Part shown: piece by piece, positions 1 through 11,154 of the stretch
Layout of the letters: each line of letters begins with the position of its first letter
How positions within the stretch are numbered: the stretch's first letter is position 1
Assembly (NCBI GenBank): GCA_963921935.1
Contig: OY998181.1
Span: forward strand, 117,572,957-117,636,956
Origin: Galeruca laticollis
Taxonomy: Eukaryota; Arthropoda; Insecta; Coleoptera; Chrysomelidae
Length of the DNA: 64,000 bases
Direction of reading: 5' to 3'
Notes under the pieces: model-generated
Database searches by the model: none
The model's input: the letters and a program-made list of their open reading frames with translations, nothing else
What the model was told of the DNA's origin: nothing
Translations under genes and position numbers: made by a program

Positions 1-311
1 TTTTCTCAATGTTTGATATTTTGTTTATTAATCTCAATATTGATTATCTATTTGCGTTTACATGCATTCTAGTACACTGTGAAAAATAATTCACTGTAAT
101 TTCTCCTTTATTATTTTGAATATTAATACCGTATTTGGTTATAAGTAGGTTATAAGTAGGTAGGTATTTTCTTACAATGTTAAACTAATTTTCAGTAATT
201 TGCATGCTATTGAAATACTTATCGCATTGATTGGAAAAGCTCTTTGTCTATTCGGTTATTCCATATATTGTTAAAATTTACTCGCTACTTTAGAAGCTTA
301 TTTTAATTCAG
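1..311. other. AT-rich flank, no gene seen
   Basis: No coding region or LTR is recognisable upstream of the BEL/Pao frame. The last bases before the open frame (ending in ttaattcag at 310) look like a splice acceptor or simply flanking DNA. Nothing here resembles the LTR found at the other end of the element, so the 5' LTR is either lost or lies outside the window. Confidence 0.5.
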
Positions 312-350
312 GTGGAGTTCAACTTTGATTGGTTACACTTTGATTCAATC

Positions 351-3300
351 ATGTCGCTAAATCACTTGAAAAATAAAAGAGGGGGTTTCAAATCGCAATT
401 ATCTCGAATTGAAACATTTGTGTCGGAGCTGACTGGCTCCGAAGAGGTCTATATACTTAAAGTCAAACTTAAAAGCATATCTGGTCACTATGACAATTAT
501 CAAAAAGTCCAATTGGAAATCGTTTCATTATCTAACCCGGACGACGACAACTACTCTTCCGACGATGAGGCCGAGAACGTTGTCGCCGACCGTTTTGAAA
601 GTTGTATTGCTATGCTTGAACTTCTAATAGAAAATAAGCAAAAAGAATCACTCAATTTAAATACTAGGCCAAACGATGTATCTAATGTCGTGTTACCTAA
701 AATTAACATTAAACCTTTTTCAGGGGCTGCATCAGAGTGGCCATCCTTTATCGACCTGTTCACAGCACTGGTACTTAATAATAATAATTTAAAGTCGGAG
801 GGTGAAAAGTTTTATTACCTTAAAGGGCTGTTACGTGGACCACCTTTGGAAATGATTGAGTCCTTAAGCGTAACAAATCAAAATTTGAATATTGCCTTAA
901 ATATTCTTAAAAAGGCATATGACGATAAATATAAATTACTGTATTCTTTGTACCAAACTTTGGTGGATCAAAAACCTGTCTTGAAAAGTACTCCGGTCGA
1001 GTTGCGCGAATTTCAGATATCGACGCGTAAGACATTTGATTTGATTAAAAATATGAATTTATCGCCGGAAGTAAATTTTGAGTCATTAATAATATTTTTA
1101 ATGGAGCAAAAACTTGATTTTAATTCAAGACGAGCCTTCGAAAGTGAGCGCAAGCCAGAGCTTATCCCTACAGCTGAATATTTCTTTGATTTTCTACAGC
1201 AACGCCAATCAATGTTGGAAAATTTAAATCTTTTTGAAACCAACACTAAGGGTAAATTCAACCCCAAGTCTAATAATGTTAGTAAAAATAGGGTGACATT
1301 GGTATCTAGTTTAAGTTCTTCACAACAGTACCATTCTAGTTCTTCTCGGGTTAATAGACCGAGCTGTCTTCATTGTTCAGACCCCTCTCATCTTATATAC
1401 GGTTGTTCCAAATTTATGTCCTTATCACCTCAAGAAAGGTATCAGATAGTCAAAGCTAAAAAACTTTGTGTAAATTGCCTGAATAGTACCCATAGTACTA
1501 CCGATTGTAAATCCCTTAGGAGATGTGCAACTTGCAATAAGTCTCATCATAGTTACTTACATTTTGACAGTCAGAACAGATTGCCAAACAACTCTAACAA
1601 TCGTAATAATCCTAGAGCCTCCTCTTCCGGAAGCCCCAATGTAACCTCTCTATCCAATGTAAATAATCACCCCTCTCCTATTAATGTACATAATAATACG
1701 TCCCCAGATCAAATTAATAGATCTAATTTCATAAATACCAGTTCTGCATCACCTAATCAATCACCTGAACCTCCGGAGTCAGTGAGATATCAAACTGCTT
1801 TGGCTGCCATGTCAGCAAAAGACAGTATTGTACTATTGCCTACGGCTTTAGTGAATGTTAATGGGTTCAATGGTCGGTGTTTGGTTGGACGAGTTCTTCT
1901 TGATTCCGCTAGTCAAATGAGCGTTATTAACCGTGCCTTTGTACAAAAATTGAATTTAGTCTCTCGAAAACAAACTCTTAATATTTCCGGATTAGGTAGC
2001 AATAACTACACTTATAGTAGAGAAGTGGTAGATATCACATTTAATTCTCAAATTGCACCTTACAGTACTTTCACTATATCTTGCTCGGTCATAGATAAAA
2101 TAACAAATAGTTTACCACAATCTTCTATCTCACCGTCTAATTTTAAAATTCCATCCCATATACAACTTGAGCTAGCTGACCCTTTATTCTTTGAATCCGG
2201 TCCAATAGATCTTCTTATTGGCTGTGATTTATATCATTACCTGCTTAAGGAGACCGTACTTAAAACGGATCCTTATTCTCCTTCCTTCATAGATACTCAC
2301 CTGGGATATGTTATCGCGGGTCCTATCCCTTTGAGAAATGCTAACTCCTCCCAGCATAAACCTAAGTCTGCTTATTCCTTTTTGACGGTTTATAATGATC
2401 AAGTCTATCAATATTCTGACCTCCAAAGGACAATGGAGAAATTCTGGGAGCTTGAGGAAATTCCCAAATGTCCATCACAAGATCCCAGCGAGGAATATGT
2501 TGAACAACTATTTCGGGATACAACCGTTATCCTACCATCGGGGCGGTATCAGGTAGATATGCCTCTACTCGCAAATCAGAATAAAAAACTAGGCCAGTCA
2601 TTCGGTATAGCCATCCAACGATTCTCTTCTCTTGAAAGAAAATTCAATGCTAATCCTACCCTTTTCTCTGAATATAAAAAAGTAATTTCAGAATACCTAA
2701 CACTCAATCATGCTCAAGTCATTCCTCTGTCTTTCTATAACACTGTGTCTAACGATTTCAAGTATTTTATACCCCATAGGGCGGTGATACGTGAGGAAAG
2801 CGCATCCACCAAACTTCGAATCGTATTCGATTTTTCGGCTAAAACCGATTCAGGTTTCTCTCTTAATGATTTAACGTCGAAGGGATACCAAGTTCAGGAT
2901 AACCTATTCGACATTTTGTGCAGATTTAGATGCTATAAATATGTCCTGTGTGCTGACATCAAAATGATGTATAGATTCATAGATATCAATCCCATGCAAC
3001 GCTATCTCCAAAACATACTGTGGAGGGATAACCCCACGAAACCCCTTCAATGCATCCAATTATCGAGGCTTAGTTTCGGACAGAACTGTGCCCCTTTCTT
3101 GGCCACCCGAGTCTTGAAAGACATTGCCTTAAATAGTCCCGATTGTCCAAATGCGCAGCAGGCTATTCTTCATCAAACCTACATGGATGATATCTTAACT
3201 GGAACCAATAAGGAAATGGACTTACCGGCTCTTTATGCCGAATTGACAAATATGCTTGGAAAACATGAGTTCCAACTTCACAAATGGCAATCAAATTCAT

Positions 3301-5741
3301 TCAAGTTTTTACAGTCAATCGATGAATTACCTAACGCTGAATTGGATCGTAGTTTTGACGATTCGTCAAGCAAAATTCTAGGACTAAAATGGAATCCTGC
3401 GTCTGATATTTTACACATCCAAACTGCCAAGTTGGCTGATTGTTCTCATATAACGAAACGAAGGATATTAAGTACCGTCGCCAGTACATTTGACCCTCTT
3501 GGGTTAGTAAACAATCTGACCGTGTTTGGCAAACTGTTAATGCAATCGGTCTGGAAATCCCAGATAGGGTGGGATGTTCCCATTTCCGACACATCCATAA
3601 TTACTCAGTTTAATAAATTCCTTTCTTTATTAACTGAAGCTGCTCACCTCCGAGTACCCAGATACCTATTTAACCAAAAAATTATTACTTCGTGTTCTCT
3701 CCACGGGTTTTGCGATGCCAGTCAAAAGGCATACGGAGGGTGTCTCTATTTAGTAGCGATCTACGCTGATAATTCTAGATCCTCTCGCCTAATTTCTGCT
3801 AAATCTCGTGTGAATCCTTTGAAAATTACTTTAACTATTCCCAAGTTAGAGCTGTGTGCAATGGAGCTATTGTCCACTTTAGCTCGCAGAATAGTTCAGA
3901 TTCTGTGCATTTCTCTTCACATCTCTTCCATAAATTTATGGTCCGACTCTCAAGTCGCTCTCAGTTGGGTGAAACGGTCTTCTAATGATTTTTCTCCCTT
4001 TGTAGCTCGGCGTGTCCTAACCATTCAAAACAATAGTAAAGATTTTATATGGCGACATGTCAAATCCGATTTAAACCCAGCCGATTTACTTTCTCGTGGT
4101 AAATTCTCATCTGATGTCTGGATTTTTTGGTTCGAGGGTCCTCGATTTCTACTTGAATCTAAAGATTTTGATTCTATGGATTCTTTCGAACCTATTGACG
4201 ACTTGCCTGAAGTCAAAAAGGTCAACCTTGCTATAGTCAACAGCGACTTAAACTTTTGGGAACCTATATTTTTCCGATTCTCAAAATTTATAACCTTAAA
4301 TAGGGTTATAGCCCATATATTCAAATTTATAAACCTATCGAGGAGAAAATTCAGAGACGTTGGTTCGTTATCTGTTGACGATCTCCGAATTGCCCATGAT
4401 TTTATAATCAAACAAATTCAACATAAACACTTCTTCAACGAAATTCGTTGTTTAAAAACTAACGTTCCGATTGGAAATAAAGACTTAATTCCATTGAACA
4501 TTTTCTTGGATAATGACGGCCTTCTAAGAGTGGGTGGCCGATTACAATTTTCTACTTTACCTTTCAATCAAAAATTTCCCTTGCTGTTACCACAAAATGA
4601 TCATGTTGTTGATTTGCTAATAATACGGGAACATCGCCGTCTTGGCCATGGTGGAGCCCAAAATGTGTTAGGAAATTTAAGGCTACAGTACTGGCCCTTG
4701 AATGGCACTCGTCTTGTCAAAAAATTGATAAAAAGCTGCATCACCTGTTTTAGATTTAATGCCCAGTTCGCCTCTCAAATAATGTCCCCGTTACCCCTTG
4801 ACCGAGTGCAAAAATCTCGCCCCTTTTCCAAAACTGGCATCGATTTTGCTGGACCTGTACAAATTAAATCTTCGCGCTTAAGAAAAGCCCCAATACAAAA
4901 GGCCTACATTGCCATATTCATATGCATGGTGACAAAGGCGATCCATATCGAATTAGTAAGTGATCTCTCTACCGATGCATTTATCGCCACTCTTAAAAGA
5001 TTTCTCAGTCGTAGAGGGAATCCTCAGACTATCTATACTGATAATGGTTCCAACTTTGTGGGAGCAAGGAATCAATTACGAGAACTCTCCATTTTTCTCA
5101 AATCTTCCGAAAGTATCAATAAGATACAGTCTTTTCTTTCAACTACAGAAATTAGTTGGAAGTTTATTCCTCCGCGGTCACCGCACTGGGGTGGCTTATG
5201 GGAAGCGGCTGTGAAAAGCGCCAAATCCCACCTCACCAAAATAATTGGCAATTCGTGCCTTACCTTCGAGGAACTCTCCACGGTTCTGAGTCAGATTGAA
5301 GCTATCTTGAACAGCAGACCATTATACCCGATGTCAAATGATCCTACCGATCTATCTCCTTTGACCCCAGGTCATTTTTTGTTCGGAGCACCTTTAACCG
5401 CTTATCCCGATCGCGATCTATCTACCATCCCTGTAAACAGATTAACTTTTTGGGAACAATGTACTAAGATGAACCAAGAATTCTGGAAGAGGTGGAGCAC
5501 CGATTATCTGCATCGACTGCAGCATCGACCTAAGTGGTGTAAAGCCTCAAACAATCTTCAGCTTAATCAGCTTGTACTAGTGCAATCGGAGGACCGTCCT
5601 CCTTTGAATTGGCCCCTTGCCAGGGTAGTGGAACTACTAACTGGCAAAGACGGCAATGTTCGTGCCGCACGTGTAAGAACTGTGGATGGAGTTTATATTC
5701 GTCCTATTACTAAGTTAGCTCCTCTACCATGTATGGACTGA
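351..5741 (+). CDS. BEL/Pao retrotransposon Gag-Pol polyprotein
   Basis: One unbroken frame of 1796 residues from the first ATG at 351 (the frame is open from 312). Order seen: a Gag region of the DUF1759 type, three Cys/His knuckle-like motifs (CLHC, CVNC, CATC), an aspartic protease with the LLDSAS motif (D518), reverse transcriptase with YMDD (Y944), RNase H with FCDAS and WSDSQ, an integrase with an HHCC-like zinc region and D1498, D1564 (YTDNGSNF) and E1618 (WEAAVK), and the C-terminal DUF5641-like tail (PPLNWPLARV). This order, with the integrase after RNase H and no envelope, is that of the BEL/Pao superfamily. The frame has no stop or frameshift, so the copy is recent or still coding. 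The first ATG is a conservative start; translation could depend on an upstream leader that is missing here. Confidence 0.93.
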   Translation: MSLNHLKNKRGGFKSQLSRIETFVSELTGSEEVYILKVKLKSISGHYDNYQKVQLEIVSLSNPDDDNYSSDDEAENVVADRFESCIAMLELLIENKQKESLNLNTRPNDVSNVVLPKINIKPFSGAASEWPSFIDLFTALVLNNNNLKSEGEKFYYLKGLLRGPPLEMIESLSVTNQNLNIALNILKKAYDDKYKLLYSLYQTLVDQKPVLKSTPVELREFQISTRKTFDLIKNMNLSPEVNFESLIIFLMEQKLDFNSRRAFESERKPELIPTAEYFFDFLQQRQSMLENLNLFETNTKGKFNPKSNNVSKNRVTLVSSLSSSQQYHSSSSRVNRPSCLHCSDPSHLIYGCSKFMSLSPQERYQIVKAKKLCVNCLNSTHSTTDCKSLRRCATCNKSHHSYLHFDSQNRLPNNSNNRNNPRASSSGSPNVTSLSNVNNHPSPINVHNNTSPDQINRSNFINTSSASPNQSPEPPESVRYQTALAAMSAKDSIVLLPTALVNVNGFNGRCLVGRVLLDSASQMSVINRAFVQKLNLVSRKQTLNISGLGSNNYTYSREVVDITFNSQIAPYSTFTISCSVIDKITNSLPQSSISPSNFKIPSHIQLELADPLFFESGPIDLLIGCDLYHYLLKETVLKTDPYSPSFIDTHLGYVIAGPIPLRNANSSQHKPKSAYSFLTVYNDQVYQYSDLQRTMEKFWELEEIPKCPSQDPSEEYVEQLFRDTTVILPSGRYQVDMPLLANQNKKLGQSFGIAIQRFSSLERKFNANPTLFSEYKKVISEYLTLNHAQVIPLSFYNTVSNDFKYFIPHRAVIREESASTKLRIVFDFSAKTDSGFSLNDLTSKGYQVQDNLFDILCRFRCYKYVLCADIKMMYRFIDINPMQRYLQNILWRDNPTKPLQCIQLSRLSFGQNCAPFLATRVLKDIALNSPDCPNAQQAILHQTYMDDILTGTNKEMDLPALYAELTNMLGKHEFQLHKWQSNSFKFLQSIDELPNAELDRSFDDSSSKILGLKWNPASDILHIQTAKLADCSHITKRRILSTVASTFDPLGLVNNLTVFGKLLMQSVWKSQIGWDVPISDTSIITQFNKFLSLLTEAAHLRVPRYLFNQKIITSCSLHGFCDASQKAYGGCLYLVAIYADNSRSSRLISAKSRVNPLKITLTIPKLELCAMELLSTLARRIVQILCISLHISSINLWSDSQVALSWVKRSSNDFSPFVARRVLTIQNNSKDFIWRHVKSDLNPADLLSRGKFSSDVWIFWFEGPRFLLESKDFDSMDSFEPIDDLPEVKKVNLAIVNSDLNFWEPIFFRFSKFITLNRVIAHIFKFINLSRRKFRDVGSLSVDDLRIAHDFIIKQIQHKHFFNEIRCLKTNVPIGNKDLIPLNIFLDNDGLLRVGGRLQFSTLPFNQKFPLLLPQNDHVVDLLIIREHRRLGHGGAQNVLGNLRLQYWPLNGTRLVKKLIKSCITCFRFNAQFASQIMSPLPLDRVQKSRPFSKTGIDFAGPVQIKSSRLRKAPIQKAYIAIFICMVTKAIHIELVSDLSTDAFIATLKRFLSRRGNPQTIYTDNGSNFVGARNQLRELSIFLKSSESINKIQSFLSTTEISWKFIPPRSPHWGGLWEAAVKSAKSHLTKIIGNSCLTFEELSTVLSQIEAILNSRPLYPMSNDPTDLSPLTPGHFLFGAPLTAYPDRDLSTIPVNRLTFWEQCTKMNQEFWKRWSTDYLHRLQHRPKWCKASNNLQLNQLVLVQSEDRPPLNWPLARVVELLTGKDGNVRAARVRTVDGVYIRPITKLAPLPCMD

Positions 5742-5870
5742 GTTCTATCTACATTTGGAGTAGAACGTATTTTTTTTTTCTTTTTTCTTTTTCTTTTCTC
5801 CTTCCTTCTTGCTTAAAATTTGGATTCTGCTCCTAAACTGTTCCTCTCATCTTTGCCCCGGCCCCCAGTA

Positions 5871-6389
5871 TGTAGGAATTTCCCATAAATTCCTACAATG
5901 GATCTTAATTTAACATTAAGCGAAAGGTTCGAAGTTTAAATCTCCGCGCCTTTTATTCATGTTCACGGAACCAATTGGTACCTCCCGCGCCATAAGCCGC
6001 AAAATTACCGCCAACGAAAGGCAATCAGCAGTCTTGGCTCACCTCTTGTGACGATATGATCAAGTGTTGATTCATTGGTTTAAATACATACCTAATTTCG
6101 TTTATCAATTTAATGTAACTGCAACTAATGAGAGTGTAAATATGACGTGAAGTGCTTTTCCGACATTGGTCGGTGAATTTCTGTATTGTAAGTACTATTT
6201 TTATTAAAAATTATTGTTTGAATCCGCATGGTCGCCTAGACCGGTTCATCGGTAGTTTAGCGCTGTTGCCGTATCCAATACTAAAGTTTGGTACTTCGTT
6301 CTTGTAAGAATTCAAATAGAGGGATTGTGAGTGAGCCGTATTTTTATTACTCCTTTATTCTCACGACAATTTCAGCGTTCCCGTCAACA
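5871..6389 (+). repeat. Putative 3' LTR of the BEL/Pao element
   Basis: It begins TGTAGGAATTTCCC about 130 bp after the pol stop and is set to end at CAACA, giving the usual TG...CA ends. The first 27 bases form a hairpin (TGTAGGAATTT paired with AAATTCCTACA). The right boundary is inferred from the TGGCGAGTC tract that follows at about 6395, which looks like a primer binding site. There is no second copy in the window to confirm the limits. Confidence 0.55.
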
Positions 6390-6460
6390 AAAGGTTGGCG
6401 AGTCTTCTTGTTTTAAAATACTCAAAAACATGTCGGGAAGGAAAGGATCAACCAACTAAA
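6390..6460 (+). other. Leader-like sequence after the LTR
   Basis: Just past the proposed LTR end comes a TGG-starting tract (TGGCGAGTCTTCTTG) that resembles a retroelement primer binding site, then an ATG at 6430 with a nine-codon frame. A 3' LTR should be followed by host DNA, so this suggests that the LTR belongs to a tandem or recombined copy whose internal part is lost. This is inference only. Confidence 0.3.
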
Positions 6461-6588
6461 CTTAGAGGAACCAGCCAAATATCGCTAAGGCGAATTTCCC
6501 TTCTCGTACAACTACTAACGGTGTTATTTGTAGAACTATTTTTTATTTTGAATATTACTTGATGATGTAAAAATGTAGCACTTCTGAA

Positions 6589-8299
6589 TTGTTTTCTTTA
6601 CTTACAATTATTTGTTTTCGTAGAAAATTATGTGGTTATGAAGAAGAGCAAGCTCGTCTTGCGCGTTTACTTGATGAAGCTCAGACAGACGAAGAGATAT
6701 ATGAGGATGATGATGAGCATATGGAATCTGATACCGAAGAAGAGATATCAGATAACGAACAAGAGGACGTAGACACGGGACCGTGGTATTTGGGAAAAGA
6801 CGGAAGTACTAAGTGACGTAAAATGGCTCCATCACAAAATGTTAGAACAAGATCACAACATATAGTCACTCATTAACCAGGAGTAACGGCTAAATGTAAA
6901 GGACAAAATACTCCCATAGATTGTTGGAAATGTTTTTTTGATGAAGACATTATGAATGTGATTGTCGAAAACGCCAATAAATTTATTTCATCAAGCATAC
7001 CAAACTTTGCTCGGGAAAGAGATGCTAAATTGACTAGTCAAAGTGAAATATTAGCTCTACTTGGTCTATTATATCTCGCTGGGATTACTAAGAGTGGTAG
7101 GCTAAACATTGAGCAATTGTGGGCTACAAATGGTACAGGCATAGAGATCTGCAGACTTACAATGCCTATTGTAAGATTTCGTTTTCTAATGAGATACATA
7201 CGATTTGACGATTAAAATACCCGAATCGCTAGGAAAACTATAGACAAGTTGGCACCAGTAAGACAAATTTTTGATTTATTTGTCGAAAACTGTAAAAAAT
7301 CGTATGTTCCATCCGAGTATCTAACGATAGATGAAAAATTATAAGCTTTTAGGGGACGTTGCAGTTTCAAACAATACATGCCAAATAAGCCGAATAAATA
7401 TGGTATTAAAATTTTTGCTCTGGCAGATGCAAAAATGTACTATACTAAAAATATGGAGGTATATGTAGGAACTCAACCGGAAGGACCGTTCAAAGTAAAT
7501 AATGATGCAGCTAGTATTGTCAAAAGACTTAATGAACCTGTGTGGAATACTGGAAGAAACATTACTATAGATACTTGGTTCACCAGTGTTCAATTAGTTG
7601 ATGACATGTTACTCAACCACCGACTAACAATTGTGGGTACAATAAGGAAAAATAAACGACAAGTGCCCCCACTATTTCTCGATGGTAAAATTCGTACACC
7701 ATTTTCTAGTATGTTTGGATTCAGAAATAACTCAACACTAGTTTCGTACATCCCCAGAAAGGGCAAAGTTGTGCTTTTATTATCAAGTTTGCACGAGAGT
7801 GACGCCATTGATAAGAATACTGGAGAAAAACTGAAACCTGAAATAATAACGACATACAATGAAACCAATTGGTGTAGATATGGTAGATAAATTATGTGCT
7901 TTGTATAATTGTGCCCGCAACACAAGACGGTGGCCGATGGTAGTATTCTTTAGTATGATGAACGAGGTTGGTATAAATTCCCAAGTTATATATGAAGGAA
8001 ACGTTGACCAAAGAAAATTTTTGGCCAGACGAAAATTTTTGGAAAAACTATCATTTGAACTTATTGACGAACATGTGAGACAGCGTGCGATAAACAAAAA
8101 TGTTCCGCGAAACATAACTAGTAGAATAAATGCAATTTTAGGTATACAAGAGCCAGAAAGAGATAACCGTAGAGGAAACTGCTCTAAGTGTAAAGGTAAA
8201 AAGCGAAGACATTATTGCACAAAATGTAAAATATACTTGTGTTTGGAACATTCCTTCGTTGTTTGCAACGATTGTTGCGAAAAAATAGTTAATTTTTAG
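6589..8299 (+). pseudogene. Broken piggyBac transposase (copy 1)
   Basis: Read in pieces: an acidic N-terminus (6640-6815), the dimerisation/insertion region (6952-7213), the catalytic core with TIDEKL followed at once by a stop near 7340, then YMPNKPNKYGIKIF, TIDTWF, and after a frameshift near 7860 GVDMVD. The C-terminus is a Cys-rich zinc region (CSKC, CTKC, CNDC). Order and spacing match the DDE_Tnp_1_7 piggyBac family, whose enzyme cuts and pastes DNA at TTAA. At least three stops (near 6876, 7213 and 7340) and one frameshift make it inactive. Confidence 0.9.
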
Positions 8300-8583
8300 T
8301 GAACTGTTTTTGCTAGTTCTATTTTTTCTACTTTGTGAACTTTTTTTATTACTTCGACAGGACATATGGCATTTTAACAAAAAAAATTTGAAAAAAAAAA
8401 CGAAAATATGCGACGATGCCATGAAATGTGTTCTTTGCATTTTTATTTTTTTTGTGCATTTTTAATTTAGTTAGAACTTAAAATTTAGTGTCAGGGGTGT
8501 CTTAATATTCTAATAACCAACAAATGTTCTTATATTAACGAATTTTTTAAAAATATTAGAATAAAAAATTTAAACTTGAAGTG

Positions 8584-8617
8584 GTCTGAGAGACCCACTG
8601 CGACTACTAGCGTTTAA
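8584..8617. repeat. Right terminal inverted repeat of piggyBac copy 1
   Basis: Reading inward from TTAA at 8614-8617 on the minus strand gives CGCTAGTAGTCGCAGTGGGT, typical of a piggyBac end. No matching left end was found between the LTR and 6589, so this copy is probably truncated at its 5' side. Confidence 0.6.
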
Positions 8618-8641
8618 CTAAGAGGTGCGACTACCATAAGG

Positions 8642-8838
8642 TTAAATAAATTGTACAATGCTAATGGGTAAGGTTTTTTTATTATATTCCTTTATAAATT
8701 GAGCTGTTCTCCATTCATATGTAATAACTCTATGGACGAATGCTGGATCTGAGGGTAACCACTTTTTGTTACTTAAAATAATTACAGTTGTTCTACAAAC
8801 TATTTTTTCGTTAATATTGTCTCCCCCAAACAACATTT
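8642..8838 (-). pseudogene. Densovirus-like NS1 helicase fragment, C-terminal part (EVE)
   Basis: The minus strand reads KMLFGGDN, then TTVIILSN, then a basic/aromatic stretch with ITYEW and FIKEYNKK, ending in a stop. This matches the end of the SF3 helicase of parvovirus NS1: the segment after Walker B and the motif C type 'TPVIxxSN'. In densoviruses NS1 is the replication initiator and helicase. The fragment begins exactly at the TTAA of an inserted piggyBac (8839). The upstream half of the same domain lies beyond that insertion. This is an endogenous viral fossil, not a functional gene. Confidence 0.75.
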
Positions 8839-11154
8839 TTAACACTAGAAGCGCCGAAGAGGTCATTTTGACACTTTTAAAAATTAATTGTTCTGGATCT
8901 TCTGAACCAAGGGCACTATGAGGCTAAGAATTCTTGACTTTTAATCTTTTTATGTAATAAACACGTACAAGTAAGCTCAATCTTGTTTTGCATATCATTC
9001 TTATTTTATTACGGCTTTTACCTATTAGCGCCGCATGGAGTCATATTGATCCCTGTCTTTAGAATATAGGAAAAATATTACAATGCTTGTCTGAATTGAT
9101 ATCATACATAAATATTACCTATTTGTATCTGAACAAATAAAAGTTTTTTGTGGTGATCAATATTCAAATCACTCCCCCCCACCCAGTGGTCGAATGCGTC
9201 ATTGGTTCATGCGAAGTGGGGCGCGCCTATTTCAGCCTACATTCATTCCGTTAGATTGATTGATTCAGTTGTTGTTTACAAGTGAGTGCGTGCACGCACG
9301 TGTTGTAAAAATGTGGCGTAATAACTATCTCAGTGCTTCTGACGCCAACGAAATGGCAATGGATGACTCTGGTAGAGAACATGACAGTAACGTCGAAGAC
9401 GACGAATCACCCCTAGAGGAATGAATTCCAGCGAATCATACAATTCTGATGAAGTGAGCAAAGAATGCAAAACAAAAAGCGGAACTGCAGAAACCGAAGG
9501 TTTGTACCCAATTATCTTAGATGCTTATTTTTTATACATACAGGATTGAAAAGCTCGTAATTTCGGAGAAAACAAATATGCGTTTTATTTGCTCGTCTCT
9601 GAAATAAAGGTATTATTTCCAGCTGCAGAATGTTCTTTGGCAGGTAGTCAAGCAACTAATTTTCAACATCAAAATGACCGTTCCGAGGCAACCAATGGTG
9701 GAAGTCAGCGAGGTAAAAATAAAATATACTTGAAGTATATATTGTTTTTTTATATGTCTGTATAAACTATAATTTCCGTTATTGCAGCTGGTGTTTCGGT
9801 TACTCATCAAGATACTGGATTATTAAATGAAGAAAAATGTGCTAAAACAACCGATAGTGAAAGTAAGCGAGGTAGAGGGCGGGGACGCGGACAAGGACTT
9901 GGGCGTGGACGTTCGCCAAAGGTTCTTCAAACATCAGCAGCGAATACTAGTTCCAATATCTTTGCCACTGGATTCAATTTCCTTGGCAGTGACAATCTCT
10001 ATCTGAGCGCCTTAAGACGGACAAATTTGCGTTGGCATCGTTTATTTGAGATCGGTTTATTGAAAATTGTTACATACCCGGCGAATTTCTGAGTTGACAA
10101 ACAGTTATTTCCCACAAAAGCACGTTCCCATTCACCCAGTATATGGCTAATAAACCGGATAAGTTTGGCATCAAATGCTGGATGCTCGGTGATGCCAAAT
10201 CCAAATATATATGCAATGCATTTCCCTATCTAGGTCTAGGATAAAAGCCTTCCCGAAAATATGGTTTGGCGTCTTATGAAGCCATTTTTTAATAAAGGCT
10301 GAAATGTTACTACAGTCAATTTATTTACGTCTGTAAAATTGGCTGAGCGCCTGCAACAAGCTAAAACTACAATAGTTGGTACGGTAAATAGGATTTGAAA
10401 AGAAATACCAGTTGAAATAAAATTGCGTAAAACACTCCTCTACGATACAAAACTTTTGCAGCATGAAAACTGCACGCTAACTGTATACCAGAGAAAGAAC
10501 AATATTCTCATCTTAAGTACCATGCACTCTAATATTGAAATTGGCTCTACTGAAAAAAATTAACGGAAACTGTTAGTTTTTATAACAGCACAAAATTTGG
10601 AGTCGATATTACTGACCAAATGGCTAGGCAGTACACCACCAGAGGTCGGTGGCCCGTTCAAGTTTTTTATAACATTCTTGATTTAGCTTTAATAAATGCT
10701 TGAGTTTTATACAAAGAAAGTACAGGAGAAAATACGTAGGTACCGGTTTTTGAGAAAGCTTGCAGAAGAACTTCGAGCAGTGTATTGTCGAAGTAAAAAT
10801 ACTTCCGATGTTGTCCAAGACACCGAACCAAGACCATCGCAAATGAGACATAAATGTCAGATTAAAAGACACTGCAAAGGAAATAAGACTGTCGTCAAAT
10901 GTAAAAAGTGTCTCAAGTTTGCGTGCGGAAATTGTTCTGGAAACATTGTTAAAATTGTAACTTGTGCCAAATGCGCCAAGTAGTTTATGAGTATGTAGTA
11001 AACAGCTTTTTATTTGAATAAAGAAGCTAAATAAGTATCAAGTCTTTTAGTTTTTGCTGATACTGCAATATTTATATGAGGGAAAAAGATGGGTCAAAAT
11101 GACCCCTTACAGCGCTAATAACTATGCAGTTAAGCTCGGCCCTTCTAGTGTTAA
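8839..11154 (+). mobile_element. piggyBac element copy 2, nested in the viral fossil
   Basis: It is bounded by TTAA at 8839-8842 and 11151-11154. Both ends read CACTAGAAG inward and both carry GGTCATTTTGAC a little further in, so the terminal repeats are real. Removing it would join two halves of one NS1-like helicase, which confirms both the borders and the insertion site. The transposase inside is decayed. Confidence 0.88.
9311..10983 (+). pseudogene. Broken piggyBac transposase (copy 2)
   Basis: The ATG at 9311 opens an acidic N-terminus (SASDANEMAMDDSGRE) that stops at 9424. Exon-like pieces follow at 9622-9712 and 9787-10090, including a GRGRGRGQGLGRGRS tract. Catalytic-core remnants are seen in several frames (YMANKPDKFGIKCW near 10141, KTTIVGTVNR near 10362, GVDITDQMARQYTT near 10605). 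The C-terminus at 10696-10983 keeps a Cys-rich domain (CKKCLKFACGNC). Many frameshifts and stops mean it cannot make an enzyme. Confidence 0.85.

Noticed and set aside
3331..4411. Minus-strand open frames opposite the BEL/Pao polyprotein
   Set aside because: They run antisense to a conserved RT/RNase H/integrase frame, carry no motif, and are explained by codon composition of the coding strand.
9291..9304. gcgtgcacgcacgtg as a possible operator or satellite
   Set aside because: A single short palindromic run inside a decayed piggyBac 5' region with no repeat nearby.
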